From: an uncultured Clostridia bacterium | GTDB lineage: Bacteria > Bacillota > Clostridia > Christensenellales > Aristaeellaceae | Direction of reading: 5' to 3' | Assembly (NCBI GenBank): GCA_946413245.1 | Contig: CAMKJS010000034.1 | Coordinates: forward strand, 1-33,305 | DNA length: 33,305 nt | Shown: positions 1 to 9,457 of the stretch, piece after piece | How positions within the stretch are numbered: position 1 is the first letter of the stretch | Layout: each line of letters begins with the position of its first letter | The notes under the pieces: model-generated | Seen by the model: the letters and a program-made list of their open reading frames with translations, nothing else | What the model was told of the DNA's origin: nothing | Databases searched by the model: none | Translations under genes and position numbers: made by a program

Positions 1-162
1 AAAAACGGTCTCTGGGGATATATTGATGAAACGGCTCAATGGGTCATCCCGCCGCGGTATGACAGCGCGGATAGCTTTACAGACGGTCTCGCGCTGGTGG
101 AGAAAGACGGAAAGCTTCGATATATTGATCATCACGGAACTGTAGTGTGGGAGGAACTCTGA
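1..162 (+). CDS. WG-repeat protein, C-terminal fragment
   Basis: Frame 1 is open from the left edge to a TGA at 160-162, giving the last 53 residues of a protein whose start lies outside the window. The fragment contains NGLWGYID, then WVIPPRYDSADSF and DGLALVEKDGKLRYID. This is the pattern of WG (KWG) repeats: a Gly-Leu/Lys-Trp-Gly-hydrophobic-Ile-Asp strand followed by a P-x-x-Y-D turn. WG-repeat proteins are usually exported or surface-associated in Clostridia and have no defined reaction. One full repeat and part of a second are visible. The family call is sound; no function can be given. Confidence 0.75.
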   Translation, partial: KNGLWGYIDETAQWVIPPRYDSADSFTDGLALVEKDGKLRYIDHHGTVVWEEL

Positions 163-235
163 AGAACCATCTCAACTTGAAAGAAACGGAATCACCCCCA
201 CCTCCCAGCACCCCGCCGATCAACCTGTGAGGAAC

Positions 236-264
236 TTGACAAAGGAACTGCCGCATGATATTCT
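236..264 (+). promoter_or_regulatory. Sigma-A type promoter for the ATPase gene
   Basis: A perfect TTGACA (236-241) is followed by a 17-nt spacer and TATTCT (259-264), with a TG one base before the -10 (extended -10). Predicted transcription starts near 271, just before the hairpin repeat at 279-318, so that hairpin would be in the 5' leader. Confidence 0.7.
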
Positions 265-278
265 GTGTTCATAAAACA

Positions 279-318
279 AGCCACGGATAACAAAAAAACC
301 GTTTCGTGGCTCGTTATA
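279..318 (+). repeat. 40-bp hairpin repeat, left copy
   Basis: AGCCACGGAT (279-288) and TTTCGTGGCTC (302-312) form a stem of about 9 bp with one G-T pair. The last bases are TTATA. The unit recurs in the same orientation and with the same length at 1803-1842, on the other side of the ATPase gene. I count 30 of 40 positions identical, with the differences almost all in the loop. Here it lies between the promoter and the ribosome site (GGAGG, 322-326). Confidence 0.7.
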
Positions 319-331
319 ATCGGAGGCTGAT

Positions 332-1762
332 ATGATTGGCAGGCAGGAAGAGGTCAGAATCCTGCAGGAAAAATATGCGGGAACAGAAGCTGAATTCATA
401 GCAATCTATGGCCGTCGCAGAGTCGGAAAAACGTATCTGGTCGACGAAACGTTCAAAGGGCAGATTACGTTCCGCCATACAGGTCTTTCACCGGCGGAAT
501 TCCGGGGAAAGAATCTGATGAAAGCGCAGCTGGATCATTTTTATCAGTCTTTGCAGCTGTGCGGAGCCGCGCCGGATCACCGCCCAAAGGACTGGCTGGA
601 AGCATTTTTCATGCTCGAAATGTGGCTGCAGGCAAGGAGTGAGTTGGGAAGACAGCTGATTTTCCTGGATGAGCTGCCCTGGATGGATACACCTAAATCC
701 GGATTTCTGACAGGCCTGGAAGCCTTCTGGAACGGATGGGCATGTTATCATCATAATGTGATGTTGATTGTCTGCGGCAGCGCAAGCTCCTGGATTCTGG
801 ATCGCCTGATTAATAACCATGGGGGCCTATATGGCCGGGTTACGTATCAGATCAAACTGAGTCCCTTCTCTTTGCAGGAATGCGAAGAATTTCTGCTGAG
901 CAAAAACGTCCGTTATTCAAGATATGATATTGTACAGAGTTATATGCTTCTTGGCGGGATTCCCTACTATCTGGGGTATTTGAAGGGAGAACTCAGCCTG
1001 GCGCAGAACATTGACAGGTTGTTTTTTTCCCATCAGGCCGTTTTCCGTGATGAATACGACCGGCTGTTTGCCTCCGTATTTCAGAACGCGCCTGTTTTGA
1101 AATCCATTGTGGAGCTGCTGTATACCCGGAACGCGGGCTATACCAGAAAAGAAATCTGCGATAAACTGGGCTTTTCTTCCGGTGGGATTCTGACAAAAGA
1201 ACTGAGTGCTCTCATTGCAGGCGATTTTGTGGTCAAATATGTTCCTTTCGGCAGCAGCAAAAGGGAGGAACATTACAAACTGACAGATCCTTTCTGCCTT
1301 TTTTATCTTCACTATGTTCGGCAGCGTTCCGGGCTGGATGAATCCTTCTGGGCGGACAGTCAAAACACCCAGCCGGTTGTCAGCTGGAGAGGGTTTGCGT
1401 TTGAAAACGTCTGCTTCAATCATGTGGCACAGATCAAGCAGGCGTTGGGGATCAGCGGTGTTCGTTCCACTCAGTCAGCCTGGTCAAAACGGGAGGACGA
1501 TCCGGAAGGTGTTCAGATCGATTTGCTGATTGACCGGGATGATCATGTAGTCAATGCCTGTGAGATCAAGTTTTACAGCGAGGAGTTCACCGTTGACAAG
1601 TCGTACTACATGAAACTGATGCATCGGCAGAATCTGCTGCGGCAATACATTTCCCGCAAATCATCCATTTACCAAACGTTGATTACGACCTACGGATTGA
1701 TTCACAATGAATACTGGAGTGTCTTTACCCACGTTGTGACATTGGATGACCTTTTCAGATGA
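332..1762 (+). CDS. DUF234-type P-loop ATPase with C-terminal nuclease-like domain
   Basis: The product is a 476-residue AAA/STAND-like ATPase of the archaeal ATPase/DUF234 family, common and poorly understood in gut anaerobes. The Walker A motif GRRRVGKT is at residues 27-34, a Walker B-like IFLDELPWMD near 110, and the sensor-like CGSASSWI near 145. The C-terminal DUF234 region ends in a PD-(D/E)xK-like stretch (QIDLLIDRDD, then ACEIKFYSEEF), suggesting a nuclease-like fold. The ATG at 332 is set by GGAGG at 322-326. It is a single-gene unit with its own promoter and terminator hairpin, and base composition is lower in GC than the rest of the window, consistent with acquisition. The substrate is unknown. 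Confidence 0.85.
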   Translation: MIGRQEEVRILQEKYAGTEAEFIAIYGRRRVGKTYLVDETFKGQITFRHTGLSPAEFRGKNLMKAQLDHFYQSLQLCGAAPDHRPKDWLEAFFMLEMWLQARSELGRQLIFLDELPWMDTPKSGFLTGLEAFWNGWACYHHNVMLIVCGSASSWILDRLINNHGGLYGRVTYQIKLSPFSLQECEEFLLSKNVRYSRYDIVQSYMLLGGIPYYLGYLKGELSLAQNIDRLFFSHQAVFRDEYDRLFASVFQNAPVLKSIVELLYTRNAGYTRKEICDKLGFSSGGILTKELSALIAGDFVVKYVPFGSSKREEHYKLTDPFCLFYLHYVRQRSGLDESFWADSQNTQPVVSWRGFAFENVCFNHVAQIKQALGISGVRSTQSAWSKREDDPEGVQIDLLIDRDDHVVNACEIKFYSEEFTVDKSYYMKLMHRQNLLRQYISRKSSIYQTLITTYGLIHNEYWSVFTHVVTLDDLFR

Positions 1763-1801
1763 AAAGCGTTTACATATCATCAATCTGAATTCGCGGATAA
1801 C

Positions 1802-1848
1802 GAGCCACGGATGAGAATTTTAATCTTTCGTGGCTCATTATATTTTTG
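1802..1848 (+). terminator. Hairpin terminator of the ATPase gene
   Basis: GAGCCACG (1802-1809) pairs with CGTGGCTC (1829-1836), and the right arm is followed by a T-rich stretch with five Ts at 1843-1847. It can act as an intrinsic terminator for the gene ending at 1762, though the T tract starts 6 nt after the stem, so efficiency is uncertain. It is the same sequence as the right-hand repeat copy. Confidence 0.5.
1803..1842 (+). repeat. 40-bp hairpin repeat, right copy
   Basis: Direct repeat of 279-318: AGCCACGGAT at 1803-1812, TTTCGTGGCTC at 1826-1836 and TTATA at 1838-1842. The arms are conserved while the 13-nt middle differs. In addition ATAACGAGCCACG at 1797-1809 is an exact 13-nt inverted match of 305-317, so the gene is also bracketed by short inverted repeats. 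Confidence 0.7.
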
Positions 1849-1899
1849 TTCCTCCACAGAACCGGAATTTACTTTGCAAATTGAGGGGTTTATCAAAAA

Positions 1900-1929
1900 T
1901 TGACACGGAATACGAAAAAAACATGAAAA
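1900..1929 (+). promoter_or_regulatory. Weak candidate promoter for the sigma/anti-sigma pair
   Basis: A perfect TTGACA lies at 1900-1905 but is followed by no good TATAAT at 16-18 nt (ATGAAA/TGAAAA only). ECF sigma genes are often autoregulated from their own promoter class, so the -10 may be of another type. I cannot identify an ECF consensus with confidence. Confidence 0.25.
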
Positions 1930-1962
1930 TCGTTCGTCAAACAGGTGAAGGAGGTGAAGCGG

Positions 1963-2484
1963 ATGCAAGGGATCAAGGCGCCTGATCCTGAGATGGAAAA
2001 GATTTTTACAGAGCTCGTAAGCATGCACCAAACTTCCCTGCTGCGCATGTGCTATCTGAACCTGCATGATCTGGGTCTCGCAGAGGATGCGGTACAGGAG
2101 ACTTTTGTGAAAGCATGGAAAGCATTGCCCAGTTTTCGCGGAGACAGCAGCGTAACAACCTGGCTGATGCGGATTGCCATCAACACCTGCAGGGATATGC
2201 AGCGCGGAGCCTGGCTGAAGCATATCGGCCGTACAATTTCACTCGATCAATTAGCGGAACCGTCGGCATCCTTTTCAGAGAATGAATTTGCTGTGAACAT
2301 GGAGATTGCCAAACTGCCGGCCAAGCAGCGGGAAACGGTGCTGCTCTACTATTATCAGAATATGAATATTGATGAGGTTGCGAAAGCTCTTGGGATCGCT
2401 GTTTCCACAGCATCAGAACGACTGAGCCGGGCAAAGAAAAAACTACGCCTGGCACTAAAAGAGGAGATGTACTTTAATGAATGA
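1963..2484 (+). CDS. ECF-type RNA polymerase sigma factor
   Basis: This is a 173-residue sigma-70 family factor of the extracytoplasmic-function class. Region 2 is visible as LGLAEDAVQETFVKAWKAL followed by FRGDSSVTTWLMRIAINTC, the -10 binding helices. Region 4 is LPAKQRETVLLYYYQNMN, then the helix-turn-helix DEVAKALGIAVSTASERLSR that reads the -35. I chose ATG 1963 over an in-frame GTG at 1945 because AGGAGG at 1949-1954 is ideally spaced for 1963 and would lie inside the coding region if 1945 were used. Its stop overlaps the start of the next gene by 8 nt, so the two are translationally coupled. The pairing with a DUF4179 membrane protein implies release in response to an envelope signal, which is unknown. 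Confidence 0.92.
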   Translation: MQGIKAPDPEMEKIFTELVSMHQTSLLRMCYLNLHDLGLAEDAVQETFVKAWKALPSFRGDSSVTTWLMRIAINTCRDMQRGAWLKHIGRTISLDQLAEPSASFSENEFAVNMEIAKLPAKQRETVLLYYYQNMNIDEVAKALGIAVSTASERLSRAKKKLRLALKEEMYFNE

Positions 2485-3718
2485 TCAGAAAGACAGAAGC
2501 TTTGTACAAAATGCAATTGATACCGGTCTTGCCTCGGTTCAGGGCAATCCCTTCCTGGCACAGCGGATCATGAATCAGGAAACGAACGTAAAACCGGTAA
2601 TGAAAAGGAGAATGACTGTAGCATATGCTCTGGCGCTGTTACTGGTAGTCATGATCGCAACCGCGGCCGCCGGAGCGACCGATGAGATGTTTAACGCGTG
2701 GATATACCGGCAATGGCCGGATCTGGCTCTGACACTGATGCCGGTGAACCTGAGCTGTGAGGATCGGGGAATCCGGATGGAAGTCATCACCGCAGGCGTT
2801 GAGGATTCCGAAATGCTGATCAGCTACTCAATGCAGGACCTGGAGGAGAACCGGATTGATGAGCATACAGAAACAGATATGGATATTTTCTATGCGGGCT
2901 GCAGAAGTTCCGCCGGGACCTGGGGTGATCCGCTGTATGATGCCGGAGAACACAAAATCATATTCAGCGAATATATAAAATTTGATGCCGTCATTTCACC
3001 GAAGGACAACCAGCTGACTGCGACGGTAAGGTCCTTATGGCCTCAGCGGAAAATCAAAGTGGATTTGCTTCCCCTTTTCAGGGAATACGGAGATCAGGCA
3101 AAACCTGCATTCCTTCCGGAGGACACGTACATCATGGCCGGATATTCCCCCTATATTGGATCTTCCGTATACAGTAATCCGGATATATATGCTTCTTCTC
3201 AGAATTCACTGCGGGTACTGGATCAAAGCAGTATTCCGGATATACCGCTTGCGGATCATGTATTCCTGTCCGGGATTGGGATGGTGGACGGACTTCTTCA
3301 TGTGCAGTTTCATCTGGTGGACTGTGATCTGAAGGAAATCCTTCAGGACGGTCAGTATACAGGTTATTATCCGGTAAAGCTCTGGTCATACTTATATGAT
3401 GCGAGTGAAACAGAAGGGTATGATGTGCAGAATAAATATAAGGATCAGGAGAAGCTGCCCGGCGGGATCACCTGCCTAGCCTGGGGCAGCCAGCTGACAA
3501 AGGCGGAATATAATTCCTCGAGAAAGCAGCTGCTTTCGACTGATTCAGGCTCGAACGGTGCACAGGCATGGGAAGCCTGGGTGGAATATATTTATACAGT
3601 TGATTCTGAGCTGACGGAATCACAGGTGTTTCAGGCGGAGATCACCTTTACGGATCCTCCACTTTTCGGGAACTGGGAAGTCAATATTCCCCTGCGGCTT
3701 GTGAAAAACGCACTGTAG
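2477..3718 (+). CDS. DUF4179-type membrane anti-sigma factor
   Basis: The 413-residue protein has a cytoplasmic N-terminal segment of about 45 residues, a single membrane span (VAYALALLLVVMIATAAAGA, about residues 48-67) and a large outer domain. This architecture, and its position immediately after an ECF sigma gene with ATGA-type overlap, match the DUF4179 anti-sigma partners of Bacillota. The short N-terminal part would hold the sigma factor at the membrane and the outer domain would sense. The outer domain is rich in beta-type sequence and acidic residues, and I see no catalytic motif. The partner role is inferred from context; the ligand is unknown. No clear terminator follows before the next promoter at 3748. 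Confidence 0.82.
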   Translation: MNDQKDRSFVQNAIDTGLASVQGNPFLAQRIMNQETNVKPVMKRRMTVAYALALLLVVMIATAAAGATDEMFNAWIYRQWPDLALTLMPVNLSCEDRGIRMEVITAGVEDSEMLISYSMQDLEENRIDEHTETDMDIFYAGCRSSAGTWGDPLYDAGEHKIIFSEYIKFDAVISPKDNQLTATVRSLWPQRKIKVDLLPLFREYGDQAKPAFLPEDTYIMAGYSPYIGSSVYSNPDIYASSQNSLRVLDQSSIPDIPLADHVFLSGIGMVDGLLHVQFHLVDCDLKEILQDGQYTGYYPVKLWSYLYDASETEGYDVQNKYKDQEKLPGGITCLAWGSQLTKAEYNSSRKQLLSTDSGSNGAQAWEAWVEYIYTVDSELTESQVFQAEITFTDPPLFGNWEVNIPLRLVKNAL

Positions 3719-3747
3719 TATCCAGAATAAACCGTTTCTCAACCGCC

Positions 3748-3776
3748 TTGACGCGGAAAATTTTATACAGTAAAAT
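3748..3776 (+). promoter_or_regulatory. Promoter of the PfkB kinase gene
   Basis: TTGACG (3748-3753), a 17-nt spacer and TAAAAT (3771-3776). The -35 itself contains an in-frame TTG that could be mistaken for a start codon; the promoter shows that the true start is downstream at 3847. Confidence 0.65.
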
Positions 3777-3846
3777 GAAGCCAGTTTCAGAACCGTGTTA
3801 TTCTCTTCGCGATCAATTCTTCATTCCCCGGCAGGAGGTTTTCGCC

Positions 3847-4773
3847 GTGAGTATCGTCGTTCTTGGTTCCGTCTTTGTGGATATCAAGGGATATCCGTCC
3901 GGCAATTACATTCCCGGAGGCCGCAACGCCGGCCGGGTGGAATACATGCACGGCGGGGTCGGCCGGAATATTGCCGAGAATCTGGCCAACATGGGCCTCT
4001 CTCCGTTTTTCCTCAGCCTGCTGGATGAGAGCGGCGTGGCAGGGGACGTGCTCCGCCGTCTGCAGCGGCAGGGTGTGCGCACCGAGTATCTTCGCGCGGT
4101 ACCCGGAGGGATGGGCACCTGGCTGGCCGTCTTCGACAACAACAACGACGTCTGCGCCTCCATTTCCCGCCGGCCGGACATGCTCCCCCTGCTGGATACG
4201 CTGGAGGAAAGCGGCCTGGAGATCTTCTCCCAGGCGGACAGCGTCCTGCTGGAGCTGGACCTGGAGGAGCCCGTCGTGCGGAACGTACTGCAGCTGAGTG
4301 AAAAATACGGCAGGCGTGTTTACGCTGCCGTATCGAATATCAGTATTGCCCTGGAGCGCCGGGAAGAACTGCAGAAGGTATCCTGCCTGGTCTGCAACCG
4401 CAGCGAAGCCGAAATCCTGTTCTCCGCCTCCCTGAACAGCAAGGATCCCGACGCGCTGATCCGGGAGATTTCCGGCCATGTGCAGGCCGCCCGGATTCCC
4501 GCCGTGGTGGTCACTCTCGGCAGCGCCGGCGCTGTCTGGGCCGACCGGGAAGGCAACAGCGGCCTGAGCCCTGCCTGGCAGGTTCCGGTGGCGGACACCA
4601 CCGGCGCCGGGGACGCGTTTTTCTCCGGAGTCGCCGCCGGGCTTACCTACGGCAAAAGCCTGCAGGAAGCCTGCGATATCGGCACCCGGCTGGCAGCCTC
4701 CGTGGTCTGCACCCTGGAAAACACATGTCCCCGTTTTCTGCCGGAGGAATTCGGCCTGAAGCTGCCGGATTAA
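3847..4773 (+). CDS. PfkB-family carbohydrate/nucleoside kinase
   Basis: This is a cytoplasmic ribokinase-fold kinase of 308 residues, the usual length for the family, transferring the ATP gamma-phosphate to a sugar or nucleoside hydroxyl. The N-terminal substrate signature is visible as GGVGRNIAENLANMG near residues 38-52. The C-terminal PfkB signature DTTGAGDAFFSG, with the catalytic Asp of GAGD, lies near residue 250. The GTG at 3847 is preceded by AGGAGG (3833-3838) at good spacing; an upstream TTG at 3748 would add 33 residues unlike any PfkB protein and overlaps the promoter. It resembles pseudouridine/ribokinase-like members, but the substrate cannot be read from sequence. It converges with the minus-strand gene at 4789, 15 nt away. 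Confidence 0.88.
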   Translation: MSIVVLGSVFVDIKGYPSGNYIPGGRNAGRVEYMHGGVGRNIAENLANMGLSPFFLSLLDESGVAGDVLRRLQRQGVRTEYLRAVPGGMGTWLAVFDNNNDVCASISRRPDMLPLLDTLEESGLEIFSQADSVLLELDLEEPVVRNVLQLSEKYGRRVYAAVSNISIALERREELQKVSCLVCNRSEAEILFSASLNSKDPDALIREISGHVQAARIPAVVVTLGSAGAVWADREGNSGLSPAWQVPVADTTGAGDAFFSGVAAGLTYGKSLQEACDIGTRLAASVVCTLENTCPRFLPEEFGLKLPD

Positions 4774-4788
4774 TCTCCCGGGTTTCCG

Positions 4789-5808
4789 TCACTCAAAGCG
4801 CGGGAAGGTTTCCATAGCCCGATCCCAGGCTTCGCACATCGTGTCGCACCAGGCGTCGAATTCCGGATCCGGCACCTGGCATTCCGGATGGGAATAGATA
4901 TACTCCGCCGCCTCCCGGGCGCCGTCCGCAAAGCGTGTCGTCGCGTTGAACTCGGGGACGGCGCGTTTTATTTTGCTGTTGTCGAACAGCACGGAGTTGC
5001 TCTTGTCGCCGATCAGGCCGCCCACCTGGGACGCGTACAACTTTCCGATGGTATCGCTGGGAAGATACAGCGGGCGCACCGCGCATCCCAGGGCCTTCCC
5101 CACGCATTCATAGATCTGGTTCCATGTCAGGCTCTCGTCCGAAGTGATGTGGAAGACTTCACCGACAGCGTGAATATTACCCATCAGGCCGGTGAAAGCC
5201 ACCGCGAAGTCGCGGCTGTGGGTCAGGGTCCACAGGGTGGCGCCGTCACCCGGAATGATGACCCGCTTGCCCAGGCGGATGCGCTCCAGTACCTGGAAGG
5301 ATCCCTTCGGGCCGTGCAGCGCCAGGGGCATGCTCCGTTCGCAGTAGGTATGGCTGGGCCGGATAATGGTGATCGGGAAATTCCGCTGATCATAGGCTTC
5401 CCGCAGAATAGCTTCGCAGGCCGCCTTGTTCCGGCTGTACTCCCAGTAGGGATTGTGCAGGGGCGTTCCCTCGGTGATTACGGGCGAGGACAGGGGCTTC
5501 TGATAGGCTGAAGCGGAAGAAATAAAAAAGTACTGTTCCGTCATGCCTTCAAACAGCCGGATATCCCGCTCCACATCTTGGGGAGAAAAGGCGATGAAAT
5601 CCGCTACCACGTCAAAGTGCATTCCGGCCAGCAGGGCTTTGATTTCCTCTTCCTGATGGATGTCTCCGCGGAGAACCTTCGCCCCTTCCGGCACCAGATG
5701 CGCCGTGTTTCCGCGGTTCAGCAGTGTCAGATTCCAGCCCTTCCGAAGACAGAGTTTGCTGATTTCCAGAGAAATTGTTCCGGTTCCGCCGATAAACAGT
5801 GCTTTCAT
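4789..5808 (-). CDS. NAD-dependent epimerase/dehydratase-like protein (extended SDR)
   Basis: The product is an extended short-chain dehydrogenase-fold protein of 339 residues. The N-terminal nucleotide-binding loop is MKALFIGGTGTIS, followed by LLNRGN after the second strand. The active-site signature is SSASAY, then YSRNK (YxxxK) near residue 130. The sequence resembles the CSP41-like/sugar-nucleotide epimerase branch, so either a sugar-nucleotide enzyme or a divergent RNA-binding relative is possible. I placed the start at 5808, where AGGAGG lies 8 nt upstream; an in-frame ATG 39 nt further up has no such site. It lies 49 nt downstream of the SufB-like gene in the same direction and is probably the last gene of that operon. 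The substrate is unknown. Confidence 0.85.
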   Translation of the reverse strand: MKALFIGGTGTISLEISKLCLRKGWNLTLLNRGNTAHLVPEGAKVLRGDIHQEEEIKALLAGMHFDVVADFIAFSPQDVERDIRLFEGMTEQYFFISSASAYQKPLSSPVITEGTPLHNPYWEYSRNKAACEAILREAYDQRNFPITIIRPSHTYCERSMPLALHGPKGSFQVLERIRLGKRVIIPGDGATLWTLTHSRDFAVAFTGLMGNIHAVGEVFHITSDESLTWNQIYECVGKALGCAVRPLYLPSDTIGKLYASQVGGLIGDKSNSVLFDNSKIKRAVPEFNATTRFADGAREAAEYIYSHPECQVPDPEFDAWCDTMCEAWDRAMETFPRFE

Positions 5809-5857
5809 GCGTTTTCCCTCCTTCTGATTATGTTGATATATCATCATCCGGTCTCCG

Positions 5858-6784
5858 TTATTTCAGGAATCCGTTGATAATCTGTTCCTCCGCTTCCTTC
5901 TCCGTCAGGCCCAGCGTCATCAGCTTGATGATCTGATCCCCGGCGATCTTGCCGATGGCGGCCTCGTGCACCAGCTCCGCGTCCGTGTTGTTCGCCTCCA
6001 GGGCCGGCACCGCCAGGATTCTGCCCTGATCCATGATGATGGAGTCGCACTCCGTATGCCCGTGCCCCGGCGCGTTGCCGGTGATCTTCGCCTCAAAGCG
6101 CTGGAAAGAGCTGTCCCGGGCTACGGAACGGGAAACCACGTCCGCGCTGGCGCCTTCGCCGTCCAGCACAATGTCGTAGGTGCTCAGCGCCCGCTGCTCC
6201 CCGTGGGTCATCAGCCGTTCCCGGATCACCAGCCGGGCCCCGGCCTGCAGCACGGCCTTCGTGCTGCGGTCCGTGTCGTCCACGCCCTTGATCTGCACCA
6301 TTTCCATCTCGGCGTAGCTGTCCGGTTCCTGGTACACCTCCGTGCCGGGGTTCAGGATCCGCTTGCCGCTGCCGTCTCCGGAACCGTAGTGCTTTTCCAC
6401 ATATTTGATATGCGCGCCTCTTCCTACGAAGAAGCGGTGAATGCCGTCGTGCTCGGAGTCCTTCGGACCGCAGTTGTCGATACCGCAGCCCGCCACAATG
6501 ACCACATCCGCGTTCTCACCGATATAGAAATCGTTGTATACGAGTTCTTTGAGGCCGCTCTGGGTCATGACCACGGGAATATGAACGCTCTCGTTCTTCG
6601 TTCCAGGCCTGATCCGAACCTCCAGTCCGCTGACGCCCTCCTTGGACGTGATCTCGATGTTCGCCGTGGACTGCCTTCCGGCGGACTGGCTGTTGGAGCG
6701 GATGTTGTAGGCGCCTTCCGGCACCTGGTGGAGATCCGCCACCTCCCGTAGCAGGCGTTTTTGAATCTCATCCAGCTTCAGCAT
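5858..6784 (-). CDS. SufB/SufD-family Fe-S scaffold (minimal SMS/SUF-like type)
   Basis: This 308-residue protein is the scaffold subunit of an ABC-ATPase-driven iron-sulfur cluster assembly machine. It is much shorter than classical SufB (about 465-495 residues), matching the SufBC-only branch known as SmsB. The beta-helix core is recognisable in AGCGIDNCGPKDSEHDGIHR, with two cysteines, in ECDSIIMD, which corresponds to the QCDS stretch of SufB, and in NNTDAELVHEAAIGKI, which carries the His-Glu pair conserved at the SufB-SufD interface. The start at 6784 overlaps the end of the ATPase gene by 7 nt. An upstream extension of this frame to 7159 runs antisense-like through the ATPase gene and is not real. 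Cysteine desulfurase and SufU are not nearby. Confidence 0.9.
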   Translation of the reverse strand: MLKLDEIQKRLLREVADLHQVPEGAYNIRSNSQSAGRQSTANIEITSKEGVSGLEVRIRPGTKNESVHIPVVMTQSGLKELVYNDFYIGENADVVIVAGCGIDNCGPKDSEHDGIHRFFVGRGAHIKYVEKHYGSGDGSGKRILNPGTEVYQEPDSYAEMEMVQIKGVDDTDRSTKAVLQAGARLVIRERLMTHGEQRALSTYDIVLDGEGASADVVSRSVARDSSFQRFEAKITGNAPGHGHTECDSIIMDQGRILAVPALEANNTDAELVHEAAIGKIAGDQIIKLMTLGLTEKEAEEQIINGFLK

Positions 6785-7527
6785 ACCGCATCCCCCTTCT
6801 CCGAAACCTTCCGGCATTCCGGCACAGCCGACGCGGTGCCCACCAGCCCGGGCAGGATCTCCTCCCGCAGGCCCTGGGCCGTCAGCCGTCCGTCCTTCAG
6901 CACGACGACCTCGTCCGCGATATTCAGGATCCGTTCCTGGTGGGAAATAATCAGAATCGAGCTGCCGGAAATGTCCCTCCGCAGGCTCTCGAACACCTCG
7001 ATCAGGTTCTGGAAGCTCCACAGGTCGATACCGGCCTCCGGTTCGTCGAACACGGACAGCGCGGTGCCCCGGGCCAGCACGGTAGCGATCTCGATGCGCT
7101 TCAGTTCCCCGCCGGACAGGCTCGCGTTCACTTCCCGCTCGATATAGTCGCGGGCGCACAGCCCCACCCGGGACAGATAGTCGCAGGCGTCCGCCAGGGA
7201 CAAGGCGCGCCCCGCCGCCAGGCGGATCAGATCCTGCACGGTGATGCCCTTGAACCGGACCGGCTGCTGAAAGGCAAAGCCGATGCCCGCCCTGGCGCGC
7301 TCGGTGATTCCCCAGCCGGTGATATCCTCCCCGTTCAGCAGAATCTGCCCCTCCGTGGGTTTTTCAATGCCCGCGATCAGGCGGGCCAGGGTCGACTTGC
7401 CCCCGCCGTTGGGGCCGGTAATCACCACCAGGCGGCTGTCGGGCACCGTCAGGCTTACGTCATGGATAATTTCCTTCTCCGGACCGTCGTCCCGCACCTC
7501 GAAGGAAATATGTCGCAGTTCCAGCAT
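6778..7527 (-). CDS. sufC: SufC/SmsC-type Fe-S assembly ATPase
   Basis: This cytoplasmic ABC ATPase of 249 residues energises the scaffold encoded directly after it. Walker A is GPNGGGKST (38-46), the signature LSGGELKR begins at 137, Walker B is ALSVFDEPEAGID with Asp161-Glu162, and the switch His is in IISHQE. FDEPEAGID followed by NIADEVVVLKDGR is diagnostic of SufC. The C-terminal tail of about 25 residues beyond the usual end is unremarkable. The gene is translationally coupled to the SufB-like gene by a 7-nt overlap. Only these two components are present, the arrangement described as the SUF-like minimal system (SmsCB). I found no convincing promoter in 7528-7606. Confidence 0.92.
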   Translation of the reverse strand: MLELRHISFEVRDDGPEKEIIHDVSLTVPDSRLVVITGPNGGGKSTLARLIAGIEKPTEGQILLNGEDITGWGITERARAGIGFAFQQPVRFKGITVQDLIRLAAGRALSLADACDYLSRVGLCARDYIEREVNASLSGGELKRIEIATVLARGTALSVFDEPEAGIDLWSFQNLIEVFESLRRDISGSSILIISHQERILNIADEVVVLKDGRLTAQGLREEILPGLVGTASAVPECRKVSEKGDAVC

Positions 7528-7606
7528 GGATGTTCCTCTCTTTCGCTCTGTACACCATCACAAATCGGATTCCCGGATTCGGGATAGAGCAATCAGTATC
7601 AGGGAC

Positions 7607-7635
7607 GGATGGATTTGCCTGCGGCAAATCCATCC
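7607..7635. repeat. GATTTGCC palindromic repeat, copy 1
   Basis: Perfect inverted repeat with 13-bp arms (7607-7619 and 7623-7635) and a TGC loop. Its core GATTTGCCTGCGGCAAATC recurs in related form at 13272-13294 and, reverse complemented with one mismatch, at 28241-28259. It lies between the 3' end of the atp operon and the sufC start. Confidence 0.75.
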
Positions 7636-7655
7636 ATGTATGAAAATAGAGAAAA

Positions 7656-7690
7656 GCGAAGCGATGGCATGAATTCTGTCAAAGCTTCGC
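7656..7690 (-). terminator. Probable terminator of the atp operon
   Basis: Read on the minus strand, GCGAAGC (7690-7684) and GCTTCGC (7662-7656) flank a 21-nt loop, followed by TTTTCTCTATTTTC. It starts 8 nt after the atpC stop. The long loop makes it a weak-looking intrinsic terminator; the 13-bp palindrome just beyond may help. Confidence 0.45.
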
Positions 7691-7697
7691 AAGATCA

Positions 7698-9433
<1,736 letters not shown>

Positions 9434-9457
9434 ACAGGATCTTCTTCCAGATTCCGG

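Noticed and set aside
315-320. TATAAT just before the ATPase gene as a promoter
   Set aside because: No -35 at 16-18 nt, and it would start inside the coding region; TTGACA/TATTCT at 236-264 is far better.
6785-7159. N-terminal extension of the SufB-like protein
   Set aside because: The extra 125 residues overlap sufC in another frame, are Arg/Gly-rich and match nothing; the start at 6784 has a ribosome site and family-like beginning.
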